DNA of 44,290 bases. Source: Bacillota bacterium (lineage in GTDB: Bacteria; Bacillota; Clostridia; Tissierellales; MES13). The DNA is taken from contig VENA01000028.1 in NCBI GenBank assembly GCA_009711785.1, positions 1 to 44,290 of the forward strand. Direction: 5' to 3'. Shown piece by piece: positions 9,058-18,481 of this stretch. How positions within the stretch are numbered: the stretch's first letter is position 1; each line of letters starts with the position of its first letter. The notes under the pieces were generated by a model. It did not search any database and was not told where the DNA came from. It saw only the letters and a program-made list of their open reading frames with translations. The position numbers were made by a program, and so were the translations under genes.

Positions 9058-10590
9058 ATGAAAAGAGCATTAATAAGTGTATTTGATAAGACAGGGATTG
9101 TTGATTTTTCAAAGAAACTTTCAGAACTTGGATGGGAGATTGTATCTACAGGAGGTACAAAGAGAAAGCTTCAAGAGGCTGGTATAGAAGTTATTGATGC
9201 AAGTGAAGTAACAGAATTTCCAGAATGTTTTGATGGAAGGGTAAAAACTCTTCATCCAAAAATACATGGAGGATTATTATATTTAAGGGATAATAAAGAA
9301 CATGTAAAAACTATGAAGGAATTAAATATAAAATCAATAGATATGGTTGTTAACAACTTATATCCTTTCAAAGAAACACTATTAAAAGAAAATGTAGCCC
9401 ATGAAGAGATAATAGAAAATATTGATATTGGTGGACCTTCAATGTTAAGAGCTGCAGCTAAAAATTATAAGTTTGTATCTGTTGTTGTTGATCCTAGTGA
9501 TTATGAAATGGTTATAAAAGAACTTAAAGAAAATGATGATACAAGTTTAAAAACGAAGGAATATCTAGCAGCTAAAGTATTTCAACATACAAGTAGTTAT
9601 GATACATTAATATCTAATTATTTTAATAAAAAAGCAAATATAGATAATCCTGATATCATTTCATTTACATATGAGAAGAAGCAGGATTTAAGATATGGTG
9701 AAAATCCTCATCAAAAGGCAGGATTTTATAAAGAAGTTCTTGAGACTGAAGGTACATTATCTAATGCAATAAAGTTACATGGTAAGGATTTATCGTTTAA
9801 TAATATAAATGATACTAATGGAGCATTAGAAATATTAAAAGAATTTGAAGAACCAACTATTGTAGCTGTAAAACATGCTAATCCTTGTGGGATAGGTAGT
9901 GCTGATACTATAAAAGAAGCATTTAAAAAAGCATATGAAGGAGATAAAATATCCATATTTGGTGGTATAATAGCTTCAAATGGTGAAATAGATGAACAAA
10001 CAGCAAATATGATAAATAAAATCTTTATTGAAGTAGTAATAGCACCTTCATATACAGAAAAAGCTTTAAGTATTTTAACATCAAAGAAAAATGTAAGAAT
10101 ACTTAAGCTTGATGATATAAAGAAAAATGATTATGATTCTAATAATTTAAAGAAAGTATTAGGTGGACTTTTAGTACAACAAAGGGATACAGAATTGATA
10201 AATGATGAATTAGAGGTTGTAACAGATAAAATACCAACAGATAAAGAAATGAAGGATTTATTATTTGCTTGGAAGGCAGTTAAAAATACAAAATCTAATG
10301 GTATAGTATTAGCTAAGGAAAGTGGAACTGTAGCAGTAGGACCAGGTCAGGTAAGTAGAATATGGGCCTTAGAAAATGCTATAAAACAGGGAGAAGATAG
10401 GGTAGATGGAAGTGTAATGGCATCGGATGCATTTTTTCCATTTCCAGATTGTGTTTTAGCTGCAGCTAAGGCAGGAATTAAAGCAATAATCCAACCAGGA
10501 GGTTCCATTAGAGATAATGAATCTATTAAAGCATGTAACGAACATGGAATCGCTATGGTATTTACGAAGATGAGACATTTCAAACATTAA
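9058..10590 (+). CDS. purH: Bifunctional AICAR transformylase / IMP cyclohydrolase
   Basis: PurH performs the last two steps to IMP. The N-terminal cyclohydrolase (about residues 1-200) shows [21 protein letters not shown] and [13 protein letters not shown]. The C-terminal transformylase shows [32 protein letters not shown] and [10 protein letters not shown]. At 510 residues it has the normal size for both domains. The ribosome site AGGAGGGG is encoded within the end of purN, so translation is probably coupled. Confidence 0.97.
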   Translation: MKRALISVFDKTGIVDFSKKLSELGWEIVSTGGTKRKLQEAGIEVIDASEVTEFPECFDGRVKTLHPKIHGGLLYLRDNKEHVKTMKELNIKSIDMVVNNLYPFKETLLKENVAHEEIIENIDIGGPSMLRAAAKNYKFVSVVVDPSDYEMVIKELKENDDTSLKTKEYLAAKVFQHTSSYDTLISNYFNKKANIDNPDIISFTYEKKQDLRYGENPHQKAGFYKEVLETEGTLSNAIKLHGKDLSFNNINDTNGALEILKEFEEPTIVAVKHANPCGIGSADTIKEAFKKAYEGDKISIFGGIIASNGEIDEQTANMINKIFIEVVIAPSYTEKALSILTSKKNVRILKLDDIKKNDYDSNNLKKVLGGLLVQQRDTELINDELEVVTDKIPTDKEMKDLLFAWKAVKNTKSNGIVLAKESGTVAVGPGQVSRIWALENAIKQGEDRVDGSVMASDAFFPFPDCVLAAAKAGIKAIIQPGGSIRDNESIKACNEHGIAMVFTKMRHFKH

Positions 10591-10678
10591 AGTTTATTTA
10601 TTGACATATTACAATAAATATTTCCAGGGAAATGACAAACTTAAACAATAGCTTACCCTTTAAAAGGAGTTGTGGACA

Positions 10679-11932
10679 ATGAAAGTTTTAGTTATAGGTA
10701 GTGGAGCTAGGGAGCATGCTTTGGTATGGAAAATAGCTCAAAGTCCTAAGGTTGAAAAAATATATTGTGCTCCAGGTAATGGAGGTATTGATGAAATTAG
10801 TGAATGTGTAAATATAAAGTCAGATGATATAAAAACTCTTCTAGCCTTTGCATTAGAAAAAGAAATAGATTTAACAGTTGTAGGACCAGAACTCCCATTA
10901 GTTAAGGGGATTACTGATGAATTTGAAAGAAATGGACTTAAGGTTTTTGGTCCAAATAAAAAGGCTTCTAAATTAGAAGGTAGTAAAATTTATTCAAAGA
11001 ATTTTATGGAGAAATATGATATTCCTACAGCTAAATATAAAAGTTATGAGGACTTTAATAAGGCATATAATGATTTAGAAAATTATAATTACCCATTAGT
11101 TATTAAAGCAGATGGTCTAGCAGCAGGTAAAGGTGTTTTAATATGTGAAGATGTATCCACTGCTAAGGATTCTGTAGAGATGATAATGAAAGATAGAAAG
11201 TTTGGAAAATCAGGATCAAAAATAGTAATAGAAGAATTTTTAGAAGGTATTGAAGCATCTTTATTATGTTTAATAGACGGAGAAAGAATAATACCTATGG
11301 AAAGTGCTCGGGATTATAAAAAAGCTTTAGATAATGATAAAGGATTAAATACTGGAGGAATGGGTTGTTTTTCTCCAAATCCAATATTTAATGATGAATT
11401 AAAAGAAAAAATTCAAAATGAAATATTAAATAAAATAAAAATTGGATTTGATAAAGAAGGTATTGACTTTAAAGGAGTTTTATTCATAGGACTTATGATA
11501 AATGAAAATTCCCCTAAAGTTTTAGAATTTAATGTAAGATTAGGGGATCCAGAAACTGAAGTGGTTTTGCCTAGACTTAAAAGTGATTTAGTTGATATTT
11601 TAGAAAAGACAATAGATGGAAATTTATACCCAGATGATTTAAAGTGGAGTGAAGAAAAGTGTGTTACTGTATTTTTAGCATCCGGGGGTTATCCTGCTAA
11701 ATATGAAAAGAATAAAGTAATAACTGGTTTAGATAATTTAAATGAGAATACTTTTGTATTTCATGGAGGAACTAAGAAAGATAAAGATGATTTACTAACA
11801 AATGGAGGTAGAGTTTTAGCTGTTACTTCTATGGGAGAATCCTTAGAAAAGGTAAGAGCATCGGTTTATAGAGAAATTGAAAAAATAACTTTTGATGGAA
11901 TGTTTTATAGAAAAGATATTGCTAAAATATAA
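10679..11932 (+). CDS. purD: Phosphoribosylamine-glycine ligase
   Basis: PurD makes GAR from phosphoribosylamine, glycine and ATP. The 417-residue ATP-grasp protein opens MKVLVIGSGAREHALVWK and carries APGNGGI, GPELPLVKGI, VIKADGLAAGKGV and LEFNVRLGDPETEVVLP. The start is ATG 10679, 9 bases after AAAGGAG; the TTG at 10670 is rejected because it sits on the ribosome site. It lies 88 bases after purH, the widest gap in the operon. That gap contains a TTGACA (10601) but no matching -10, so it is kept in the operon. Confidence 0.97.
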   Translation: MKVLVIGSGAREHALVWKIAQSPKVEKIYCAPGNGGIDEISECVNIKSDDIKTLLAFALEKEIDLTVVGPELPLVKGITDEFERNGLKVFGPNKKASKLEGSKIYSKNFMEKYDIPTAKYKSYEDFNKAYNDLENYNYPLVIKADGLAAGKGVLICEDVSTAKDSVEMIMKDRKFGKSGSKIVIEEFLEGIEASLLCLIDGERIIPMESARDYKKALDNDKGLNTGGMGCFSPNPIFNDELKEKIQNEILNKIKIGFDKEGIDFKGVLFIGLMINENSPKVLEFNVRLGDPETEVVLPRLKSDLVDILEKTIDGNLYPDDLKWSEEKCVTVFLASGGYPAKYEKNKVITGLDNLNENTFVFHGGTKKDKDDLLTNGGRVLAVTSMGESLEKVRASVYREIEKITFDGMFYRKDIAKI

Positions 11933-11950
11933 GGAGCTTTCTAGCTCCTT
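11931..11950. terminator. Hairpin at the end of the purine operon
   Basis: AAGGAGCT (11931-11938) pairs with AGCTCCTT (11943-11950) around a four-base loop TTCT. The right side lacks a T-run on the + strand, but the minus-strand reading is followed by ATATTTT. It may serve the converging small gene better than purD. Confidence 0.55.
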
Positions 11951-12161
11951 AAGATGTTATTGTTAATTCAAAGCTTCTTTGTTCTCTATCTTTGTCTACA
12001 GGTTTAGTTTTAAAATAATTAATATTTTGATTTACTATAATATCAGGTACCGCTTTATCAAAGAAGTTTTTTCGTTGATGATTATAATTTCCTATACTAT
12101 ATATAGCAACTTCATATAAACCACTTATCATATCCATTCTTTTTAGCTTTATAGTATACAT
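11949..12161 (-). CDS. Hypothetical 70-residue protein
   Basis: The start ATG at 12161 follows a strong AAAAAGGAGTGG ribosome site, and the frame is open to a stop beside the shared hairpin, so it is probably a real gene. The sequence is polar (YTIKLKRMDMISGLYEVAIY at the N-terminus), with no signal peptide, membrane segment or recognisable motif. I do not recognise the family. It converges on purD and precedes a second minus-strand small gene, from which it is separated by a terminator-like hairpin, so the two are probably separate units. Confidence 0.5.
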   Translation of the reverse strand: MYTIKLKRMDMISGLYEVAIYSIGNYNHQRKNFFDKAVPDIIVNQNINYFKTKPVDKDREQRSFELTITS

Positions 12162-12240
12162 AAAACCACTCCTTTTTTTAAGTAAATAATACCCTATTAT
12201 ATATTATGCAACTACTACTAAATGTATGATGAAAATAAAA

Positions 12241-12270
12241 AATAAATGTAGCCTGAGGCTACATTTATTT
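12241..12270. terminator. Bidirectional terminator between two small minus-strand genes
   Basis: AAATGTAGCC (12244-12253) pairs with GGCTACATTT (12257-12266), with flanking A/T runs on both sides. It lies directly after the stop of the minus-strand gene ending at 12265. Confidence 0.75.
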
Positions 12271-12531
12271 AAGTTTCTTATGAGTTTCTATGTTTTTTGG
12301 ACTTGCTGGGATATTATCTACTCCAATTCCTTCGCTAGTTTCTGTGGTAACTTCAGAAAATCTCATAGAATCAATACTGTCTACATCCCTTTGCATATTC
12401 CATGGAAATACAAAGGCATTAGTTTGATTTTCAATAACGGGGAATTTATGGGAATTGTACGTAGAAACTATCATATCATATCCTTTTGATCCGTAAGGCT
12501 TAGGTTCATTTCTGTCACTATATTTTTCCAT
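12265..12531 (-). CDS. Hypothetical 88-residue hydrophilic protein
   Basis: ATG 12531 lies 7 bases after AGAGG and is preferred to the GTG at 12537 on the same ribosome site. The product is hydrophilic, rich in Asn, Ser, Thr and Glu, with no membrane segment. It is probably largely unstructured, for example IDSMRFSEVTTETSEG near the middle. I do not recognise it. A + strand frame covers the same DNA, but lacks a ribosome site and has shadow-like composition. A perfect inverted repeat (12553-12570) lies just upstream and could control it. Confidence 0.5.
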   Translation of the reverse strand: MEKYSDRNEPKPYGSKGYDMIVSTYNSHKFPVIENQTNAFVFPWNMQRDVDSIDSMRFSEVTTETSEGIGVDNIPASPKNIETHKKLK

Positions 12532-12552
12532 AAACACACCTCTTTCTGAGAC

Positions 12553-12570
12553 TAGGATAAAAATATCCTA
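12553..12570. promoter_or_regulatory. Perfect inverted repeat in the divergent gap before yerC
   Basis: TAGGATA (12553-12559), spacer AAAA, TATCCTA (12564-12570). It is 22 bases upstream of the minus-strand start at 12531 and about 120 bases upstream of yerC, which encodes a TrpR-like helix-turn-helix protein. No T-run follows, so an operator is more likely than a terminator. Confidence 0.35.
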
Positions 12571-12689
12571 AATTTATTATTTGCAGAATTTTGTTTAAGT
12601 ATTACAATAAATTATAGAAATTTTATAGAAATTTATGTTAAAATGATTGTATAAGCTTTTTAGTATTAAAAAATTAAAGGGGTGATCTT

Positions 12690-12992
12690 TTGACTTACGA
12701 ATCAAAAATTAAGGATAAGGAAACAAATGAGCTTTTTGAAGCTGTGTTAAAATTGGAGAATATTGAAGAATGCTACAGATTTTTTGAAGATATCTGTACC
12801 ATAAAAGAGATTAAAGCAATAGCACAAAGGCTACATGTAGCAAAATTGTTAAGACAAAAGGAAACTTATAGTCATATTGAAGAAGAAACAGGGGCGAGTA
12901 CAGCAACTATAAGTAGAATTAGTAGATGTCTTAATTATGGTGCTGATGGTTATAACATTATACTTGATAGATTAGGGTATAAAGAGGATTAA
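12690..12992 (+). CDS. yerC: YerC/YecD family TrpR-related DNA-binding protein
   Basis: The 100-residue protein matches the YerC family along its length: LENIEECYRFFEDICTIKEI, then the helix-turn-helix IAQRLHVAKLLRQKETYSHI and GASTATISRISRCLNYG. The family belongs to the Trp repressor superfamily. Its targets are not established to my knowledge. It starts with TTG at 12690, correctly spaced after AAAGGGGTGA; no nearby ATG competes. The gene stands alone, with a strong terminator behind it. In B. subtilis yerC also lies between the purine operon and pcrA-ligA, so its position is conserved. Confidence 0.92.
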   Translation: MTYESKIKDKETNELFEAVLKLENIEECYRFFEDICTIKEIKAIAQRLHVAKLLRQKETYSHIEEETGASTATISRISRCLNYGADGYNIILDRLGYKED

Positions 12993-13051
12993 TTTATTGG
13001 GAAATCCTTTTCCTTTAGTTTATGAAAGATATAAAAATATATACTTATAAA

Positions 13052-13107
13052 AAATAGTGATGTAGGAATAAATATTAATTTATTTCTACATCACTATTTT
13101 TTTTTGT
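13052..13107 (+). terminator. Strong intrinsic terminator after yerC
   Basis: AAATAGTGATGTAGGAATAAAT (13052-13073) pairs with 13078-13099 over 22 positions with a single G-T pair, and a run of T follows. It is the longest hairpin in the window. Confidence 0.9.
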
Positions 13108-13146
13108 TAAAACGTATTAGTTTAAGTTTTAATCTAGTATTTTTTT

Positions 13147-13154
13147 CATACATA
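13147..13154 (+). promoter_or_regulatory. Sigma-E-like -10 element before prkA
   Basis: CATACATA resembles the mother-cell sigma-E -10 consensus CATACAnT. No good -35 is seen 14 to 15 bases upstream, so this is weak. It is listed because prkA, yhbH and spoVR are sigma-E genes in B. subtilis. Confidence 0.3.
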
Positions 13155-13198
13155 TATATTAAAGGGAAGATTTTATTATTTTTAAGGGGGTTTAAAAC

Positions 13199-15121
13199 AT
13201 GGCAAAAATTAACGATTTGATTAAACAGGATAGAGATAAAAGAAAAAAAGAAAGTTTCAATGGAAGTTTTCTTGATTATCTTGAATTAATTAAAAAGAAT
13301 TCTTCGATTTCAATGTTGTCCCATCAGAGGATGTATGAACTTATAGTTAATAAAGGTGTAGATGTTATTAATACTGTAGAAGAACCAAGATTAAGAAGAA
13401 TATATGGTAATGATGTTATAAAAAGATATAATTTCTTTAAAAATGATTTTTTTGGAATTGATAAAACGTTAATGAAAATAGTAAGGTATTTTAAAACTGC
13501 AGCTATGAAGGGAGAGGAGTCAAGACAAGTATTATATTTAGTTGGTCCTGTGGGTGCTGGTAAATCTTCTATAATGGAGTCATTGAAAAAAGCTTTAGAG
13601 TTTAGTCCTTCAATATATGCTATTAAGGATTGTCCTATGAGGGAAGAACCACTACATTTAATACCTAAACATTTAAGAAAAGAATTTGAAGAATTTTTAG
13701 GAATTAAAATAGAAGGGGATTTATGTCCTGTATGTAGATATAGATTAGATGAAGTATATAATGGTGAATTTGAAAACGTTCCTATAGAAAGGGTTAACTT
13801 TAGCATTAGGGAAAGAAAAGGCATTGGTGTTGTTCCTCCGGTTGATCCTAATAATCAAGATACATCTGTTTTAGTTGGATCAGTTGATATATCTAAATTA
13901 GATTTATATCCAGAGGATGATCCTAGAGTTATGTCATTAAACGGGGCCTTTAATGTAGGAAATAGAGGTTTAGTAGAATTTATTGAGGTTTTTAAAAATG
14001 AAGTTGAATATCTTCATACAATGATTACAGCCACACAGGAAAAAAGCATACCAGCTCCTGGAAAATCAGCTATGATATATTTTGATGGTATTATATTAGC
14101 CCATTCTAATGAAGCAGAGTGGAAAAAATTTAAATCAGATCATACTAATGAAGCGATTTTAGATAGGATTGTAAAGATAGAAGTGCCTTATTGTTTACAA
14201 TTAAATGAGGAAAAAAGAATATATGAAAAAATTATAAAAAGAAGTAAGTTTGAGACCCATATAGCACCCCATACATTAGAAATAGCATCAATGTTTGCTA
14301 TATTAACAAGACTAGCACCATCTAATAAAGTTAATCCTATAACTAAATTGAAAATATATAATGGTGAAGAGATATTAGAAAAAGGTTCTACAGCTAAGGT
14401 TGATATATTAGAGCTAAAAGAAGAGGCACCTAGAGAGGGAATGAGTGGTATATCTACAAGATTTATAATGAAAGTTTTAGATAATACCATGGCAGAGTCA
14501 GAAAATGATTGTATAAATCCTATAGTAGTTTTAGAGACTTTAATTAAGTCAGTAAAGGAACTATCAATAAGCGAGGACTTAAAAAAGACATATTTAAATC
14601 ATTTACAAAACACAATTAAGAAAGAATATCATAAGATATTAGAAAAGGAAGTTACAAAGGCATTTATTCATGGATATAAAGAACAAGCAGAGGATTTATT
14701 TAATAATTATTTAGATCATGCAGAAGCATATGTTAATAAATCGAAAATAAAGGATGAAAGTACTGGAGAAGAATTAGAACCAGATGAAGAATTTTTAAGA
14801 TCAATAGAAGAACAGATAAATATTACAAAAACTGCAGCTAAAGGATTCAGACAGGATGTAACTTCCTATATGTTTTATGTTATAAGAAATGGAGGTAGTA
14901 TTGATTATACTTGTTATCAGCCTTTAAAAGAAGCTATAGAAAAGAAACTAACAGCTTCTGTTAAGGAACTAAGTAGAGTAATAACAAGAACTAAGGTAAG
15001 GGATAAACAGCAAAATGAAAAATATAATTCTATGGTTGAAGAAATGAAGAAAAACGGATATTGTGACCATTGTTGTAATGTAATACTTAAATATGCTGCT
15101 AATAATTTATGGAAAGATTAG
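13199..15121 (+). CDS. prkA: PrkA family AAA+ serine protein kinase
   Basis: The 640-residue protein has the PrkA layout: an N-terminal AAA+ domain with Walker A GPVGAGKS at residues 116-123, a cysteine pair PVCRYR with a nearby partner, and a C-terminal domain ending in a Cys-rich segment (YCDHCC). The family was described as a Ser/Thr kinase acting in sporulation, stationary phase and stress; AAA+ protease activity has also been proposed. The start ATG 13199 follows TTTAAGGGGG. It heads a three-gene unit with yhbH and spoVR, the same trio found in many bacteria (yeaG-yeaH-ycgB in E. coli). Expression during sporulation is expected. Confidence 0.95.
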   Translation: MAKINDLIKQDRDKRKKESFNGSFLDYLELIKKNSSISMLSHQRMYELIVNKGVDVINTVEEPRLRRIYGNDVIKRYNFFKNDFFGIDKTLMKIVRYFKTAAMKGEESRQVLYLVGPVGAGKSSIMESLKKALEFSPSIYAIKDCPMREEPLHLIPKHLRKEFEEFLGIKIEGDLCPVCRYRLDEVYNGEFENVPIERVNFSIRERKGIGVVPPVDPNNQDTSVLVGSVDISKLDLYPEDDPRVMSLNGAFNVGNRGLVEFIEVFKNEVEYLHTMITATQEKSIPAPGKSAMIYFDGIILAHSNEAEWKKFKSDHTNEAILDRIVKIEVPYCLQLNEEKRIYEKIIKRSKFETHIAPHTLEIASMFAILTRLAPSNKVNPITKLKIYNGEEILEKGSTAKVDILELKEEAPREGMSGISTRFIMKVLDNTMAESENDCINPIVVLETLIKSVKELSISEDLKKTYLNHLQNTIKKEYHKILEKEVTKAFIHGYKEQAEDLFNNYLDHAEAYVNKSKIKDESTGEELEPDEEFLRSIEEQINITKTAAKGFRQDVTSYMFYVIRNGGSIDYTCYQPLKEAIEKKLTASVKELSRVITRTKVRDKQQNEKYNSMVEEMKKNGYCDHCCNVILKYAANNLWKD

Positions 15122-15158
15122 TCTAACCTAAACTTATGTGGTTTATGGGGGTGTAAAA

Positions 15159-16319
15159 ATGACTATATTTAGAGAGTTTGACAGTAAAGGTAGAGACCGT
15201 TCAGCTGAAGATAGAAGAAGACATAGAGAACTTATAGAAGATTCAATAAAGAAAAATATTGGAGATATAATAGCTGAAGAAAGTATAATAGGAAAAAGTA
15301 AAAAGAAAAAAATAAAAATCCCCATAAAAGGAATTAAGGAATATAAATTTATCTATGGAAAAAATAAACCGGGAGTTGGCTCTGGAGATGGTAGCGAAAA
15401 AAGAGGAGACAAAATAGGTAAAGAGAAGATTAAAAAAGGAAAAGAACAAGCAGGAAATAATGAGGGGGAAGATATTTATGAAACTGAAATAACTATGGAA
15501 GAATTAATAGATTATTTATTTGAGGATTTAGACCTACCCTTTATGGAGAGAAAGAAATTTAATGAAATTGAATCAGAAAAGAAATTTAAAAGGCTTGGTT
15601 ATCAAAAGAAAGGTATAAAACCAAGACTTGCTAAGAAAAGATCATTAGTTGAAAAAATAAAAAGAAAAAAGGCCTCTAATAGGGGGAAAGATGATGAAGA
15701 TGAAGAAGAAAGATTTCCTTTTAAAGAGGATGATTTAAGGTATCACCACTTAAGAACAGATGTAAAAAGAGAAAGTAATGCGGTGGTTATATGTATAATG
15801 GACACTTCAGGAAGTATGAATATAACTAAGAAATATTTAGCTAGGAGTTTTTATTTTCTTTTATATCAGTTTGTTAAGCGTAAATATTTAAATGTTGAAG
15901 TAGTTTTTGTATCCCACTCTACAACTGCTAAGGAAGTAAGTGAGGATGATTTTTTCCATAAGGGTCAATCGGGAGGAACATATATAAGTAGTGGGTATAA
16001 TTTAGCTTTAGATATTATAGAAGATAGATATAATCCATCAATATGGAATGTATATGCATTTCATTGTAGTGATGGTGATAATTGGAGAGAGGATAATCAA
16101 AAGGCAGTTAAAAGTGCTAAAACTCTTTGTGAAACATGCAATCTATTTGGTTATGGACAGATTAATACAGGTGGTTATAGACCATCAAGTTCTATAAGAA
16201 GTGAATTCTCATCTAAGGTTAAATATCCTAACTTTTCAGTAGCAACTATTTCAGGAAAGGAGGATATTATTCCAGCTCTTAAAAAATTGCTTTCAAAAGA
16301 AAAAGAGCTTATGGAATAA
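15159..16319 (+). CDS. yhbH: YhbH/YeaH family protein (DUF444), vWA-like
   Basis: The 386-residue protein begins [20 protein letters not shown], typical of the family. It has a long Lys/Glu-rich charged region (about residues 40-190) and then a von Willebrand A-like domain with the metal site DTSGS at 215-219. Its biochemical role is unknown; genetically it works with PrkA and SpoVR. ATG 15159 follows GGGGG by 7 bases and is preferred to the GTG at 15138. It lies 37 bases after prkA and 9 bases before spoVR. Confidence 0.93.
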   Translation: MTIFREFDSKGRDRSAEDRRRHRELIEDSIKKNIGDIIAEESIIGKSKKKKIKIPIKGIKEYKFIYGKNKPGVGSGDGSEKRGDKIGKEKIKKGKEQAGNNEGEDIYETEITMEELIDYLFEDLDLPFMERKKFNEIESEKKFKRLGYQKKGIKPRLAKKRSLVEKIKRKKASNRGKDDEDEEERFPFKEDDLRYHHLRTDVKRESNAVVICIMDTSGSMNITKKYLARSFYFLLYQFVKRKYLNVEVVFVSHSTTAKEVSEDDFFHKGQSGGTYISSGYNLALDIIEDRYNPSIWNVYAFHCSDGDNWREDNQKAVKSAKTLCETCNLFGYGQINTGGYRPSSSIRSEFSSKVKYPNFSVATISGKEDIIPALKKLLSKEKELME

Positions 16320-16328
16320 TAATTAAGT

Positions 16329-17699
16329 ATGATGGAATATACAATAAAAGAACTTAAAAAATGGAATGAAAAAATTGAAAAAATAATTAATGAAAAAGGA
16401 CTTAATTGTTATCCTCAAGAGTTTGAAGTATGTAATTATGAAGATATGATTTGTTATGAGGCTTATGTAGGTATGCCTTCCCATTATCCCCATTGGAGTT
16501 TTGGTAAGGCATATGAAAAAAAGAAAACTTTATATAGCTATAATTTAGAAGGATTACCCTATGAAATGGTTATAAATTCTGATCCTTGTATAGCTTACTT
16601 GATGAAGGAAAATACACTTTTACTACAGATATTAACCATAGCCCATGTTTATGGACATAATGATTTTTTTAAAAATAATAGATTATTTAAAGAAGGTACA
16701 AATGCAAAACGGACCGTAGAAAAATTTAAAAACCATGGGGATAGAATAAGGGAATATATAAAAGATCCAACTATAGGATATGAAAGGGTAGAGAGAGTTT
16801 TAAATGCAGCCCATGGTATTAGATATCAAATAAATAGGGTTATCGGAAGCAAAGAAATGTCTAATGAGGATATAAAAAAAATGTTAATAGATAAATACAA
16901 TAAAAAGATAAAGAAAGCAGAGTCAAAGGAAGAAAGAGAAAAAATTAAATATCCTAATTTAAATAAAATACCCTTAGAACCTAGTGAAGATATTATGGAG
17001 TTTTTAATAAAGTATAGTAATTTAGAGGATTGGGAAAAAGATATTTTAGATATAGTTAGGGAAGAAACTAAATATTTTATCCCTCAAATAGAAACTAAGA
17101 TTATGAACGAAGGATGGGCAAGTTTCTGGCACTATAAAATATTAAATGAATTAAACTTACCTCAAGAGCTACACTTAGAGTTTCTAAATAGACATAATCA
17201 AGTAATAAAACCATTTATGGGGGGAATTAATCCATATTATATAGGTTTTAAAATATTTGAGAATATAGAAAAAATATATGGCAGTAAGAAAATATTTGAG
17301 GTTAGACAATTAGAAAGGGATCAATCATTTATAAGGAAATATTTAACAGAGGAATTATGTATGGAAATGAATTTATTTGAATATAGTAAAAAGGGTAGTA
17401 ATTATTTAATAGAAGAAATTTCAGATAAAGAAGGGTGGAAAAAAATAAGAAATACCTTAGCTAATAGTGTAGGTATGGGGGCTATACCTATTATTAAGGT
17501 TACTGAAGTGAAAAATAATACTAGGACTTTGATATTAGAACATGTATATGATGGAAGAGAGTTAGAACTTACTTATGCATATGAAACTTTAAAATATATA
17601 TGTATTCTTTGGGGAGGAAAGATAGAATTAAAAACTAAAATAGATGAGGAAGAAAAAATATTAGTTTGTAGCGAAGATAAAAAAATAGTGATAAAATAA
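16329..17699 (+). CDS. spoVR: SpoVR family protein (stage V sporulation protein R)
   Basis: The 456-residue protein carries the family hallmarks HVYGHNDFFKNNRLF and MNEGWASFWHYKIL, and PSHYPHWSFG near the N-terminus. In B. subtilis loss of SpoVR affects spore cortex formation, but its biochemistry is unknown. Two ATG codons in tandem (16329, 16332) can start it. No clear ribosome site precedes them, so translation is probably coupled to yhbH, which ends 9 bases upstream. The stop codon lies inside the stem of the operon terminator. Confidence 0.95.
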   Translation: MMEYTIKELKKWNEKIEKIINEKGLNCYPQEFEVCNYEDMICYEAYVGMPSHYPHWSFGKAYEKKKTLYSYNLEGLPYEMVINSDPCIAYLMKENTLLLQILTIAHVYGHNDFFKNNRLFKEGTNAKRTVEKFKNHGDRIREYIKDPTIGYERVERVLNAAHGIRYQINRVIGSKEMSNEDIKKMLIDKYNKKIKKAESKEEREKIKYPNLNKIPLEPSEDIMEFLIKYSNLEDWEKDILDIVREETKYFIPQIETKIMNEGWASFWHYKILNELNLPQELHLEFLNRHNQVIKPFMGGINPYYIGFKIFENIEKIYGSKKIFEVRQLERDQSFIRKYLTEELCMEMNLFEYSKKGSNYLIEEISDKEGWKKIRNTLANSVGMGAIPIIKVTEVKNNTRTLILEHVYDGRELELTYAYETLKYICILWGGKIELKTKIDEEEKILVCSEDKKIVIK

Positions 17700-17722
17700 G
17701 GTGGTTTTTCCACCTTATTTTA
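17695..17722 (+). terminator. Terminator of the prkA-yhbH-spoVR unit
   Basis: AATAAGGTGG (17695-17704) pairs perfectly with CCACCTTATT (17710-17719) around TTTTT, then TTT. The spoVR stop codon is in the 5' arm. Confidence 0.85.
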
Positions 17723-17846
17723 ATGTCTAAATATTTATTTAAAGTAATTTTACTTATAATTAACAAATAGTTCAAATATATATCTTACTTAAGATGAGAA
17801 TATATAAAATTAATAATTTCAGACTTTTATAAAGAAAAGATTGAAT

Positions 17847-18200
17847 TTACCCATCTTTTTCTTTAATTTTAGAACCAAAACAATCTAATACAGGAATAAC
17901 AAACATAAATCCTATTCCAGGTTTATGTATATAATCTAATTCTTCATTTATTCTTTTAATAACTTTATCTAATAGTTGTTTTTCTTTAATAACACTTATA
18001 ATGGTTTTATTATAGGGTTTAGTACCTTCGACAAGCTGTCTTATACTAGCAAAGACAGGAATGTCTTCGTTGTGTTCTAGTAATACTTTTCCCATACCTT
18101 GACTATCTAAAGTAGTCGCTCCACAATGATATTCATAAAATATTTCATGTATATCATCTAGTTTATGTATATCGTTTAATATTAAAAATAATGCATACAT
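17847..18200 (-). CDS. PII-like (GlnB-fold) small protein
   Basis: The 117-residue protein starts at ATG 18200 after a perfect AAAGGAGG site. Its plan fits the PII-like ferredoxin fold: a first strand MYALFLILN, a helix, GATTLDSQGMGKVL where PII proteins have their second strand and the start of the T-loop, and a late GIGFMFVIPV strand. It lacks the classical GlnB T-loop Tyr segment, so it is unlikely to be a true GlnB. Clostridial relatives are usually annotated as hypothetical. There is no amt, glnA or transporter partner beside it, so the signal it may sense is unknown. A perfect palindrome lies 61 bases upstream. Confidence 0.6.
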   Translation of the reverse strand: MYALFLILNDIHKLDDIHEIFYEYHCGATTLDSQGMGKVLLEHNEDIPVFASIRQLVEGTKPYNKTIISVIKEKQLLDKVIKRINEELDYIHKPGIGFMFVIPVLDCFGSKIKEKDG

Positions 18201-18260
18201 TAAAAGTCCTCCTTTATATTTTACAGTTATTTAAACAAGGTAATAAATTAGATTAATAAA

Positions 18261-18278
18261 ATACTATGGTCATAGTAT
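18261..18278. promoter_or_regulatory. Perfect palindrome between the PII-like gene and pcrA
   Basis: ATACTATG-GT-CATAGTAT, 8-bp arms with a 2-base centre, in the divergent gap 18201-18481. There is no T-run, so an operator is more likely than a terminator. A related half-site, ATACTAT, recurs near 18329. Confidence 0.4.
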
Positions 18279-18481
18279 AATTTAAGGTTAAATATTATAT
18301 ACTTATTTTTCACTTTAGAATTTACCCATACTATATAGTTCTAGTAAAAGAAACAATTTCCTATAAATTCTTTATAAATATTATAAATTATTATATTTTT
18401 TTATTTATACTTCAACATAGAAGGAATTTTCTATATAATAGAGGGTAAGAGCAAAAAAAGGTATCAGGAAGGAGCATTATT

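Noticed and set aside
10601..10669. TTGACA between purH and purD as an internal promoter
   Set aside because: No acceptable -10 lies 16 to 18 bases downstream (the positions read CCAGGG).
12226..12489. A + strand 87-codon frame opposite the 88-residue minus-strand gene
   Set aside because: It has no ribosome site, shadow-like composition, and its 5' end overlaps a terminator hairpin. The minus-strand frame has a good ribosome site.
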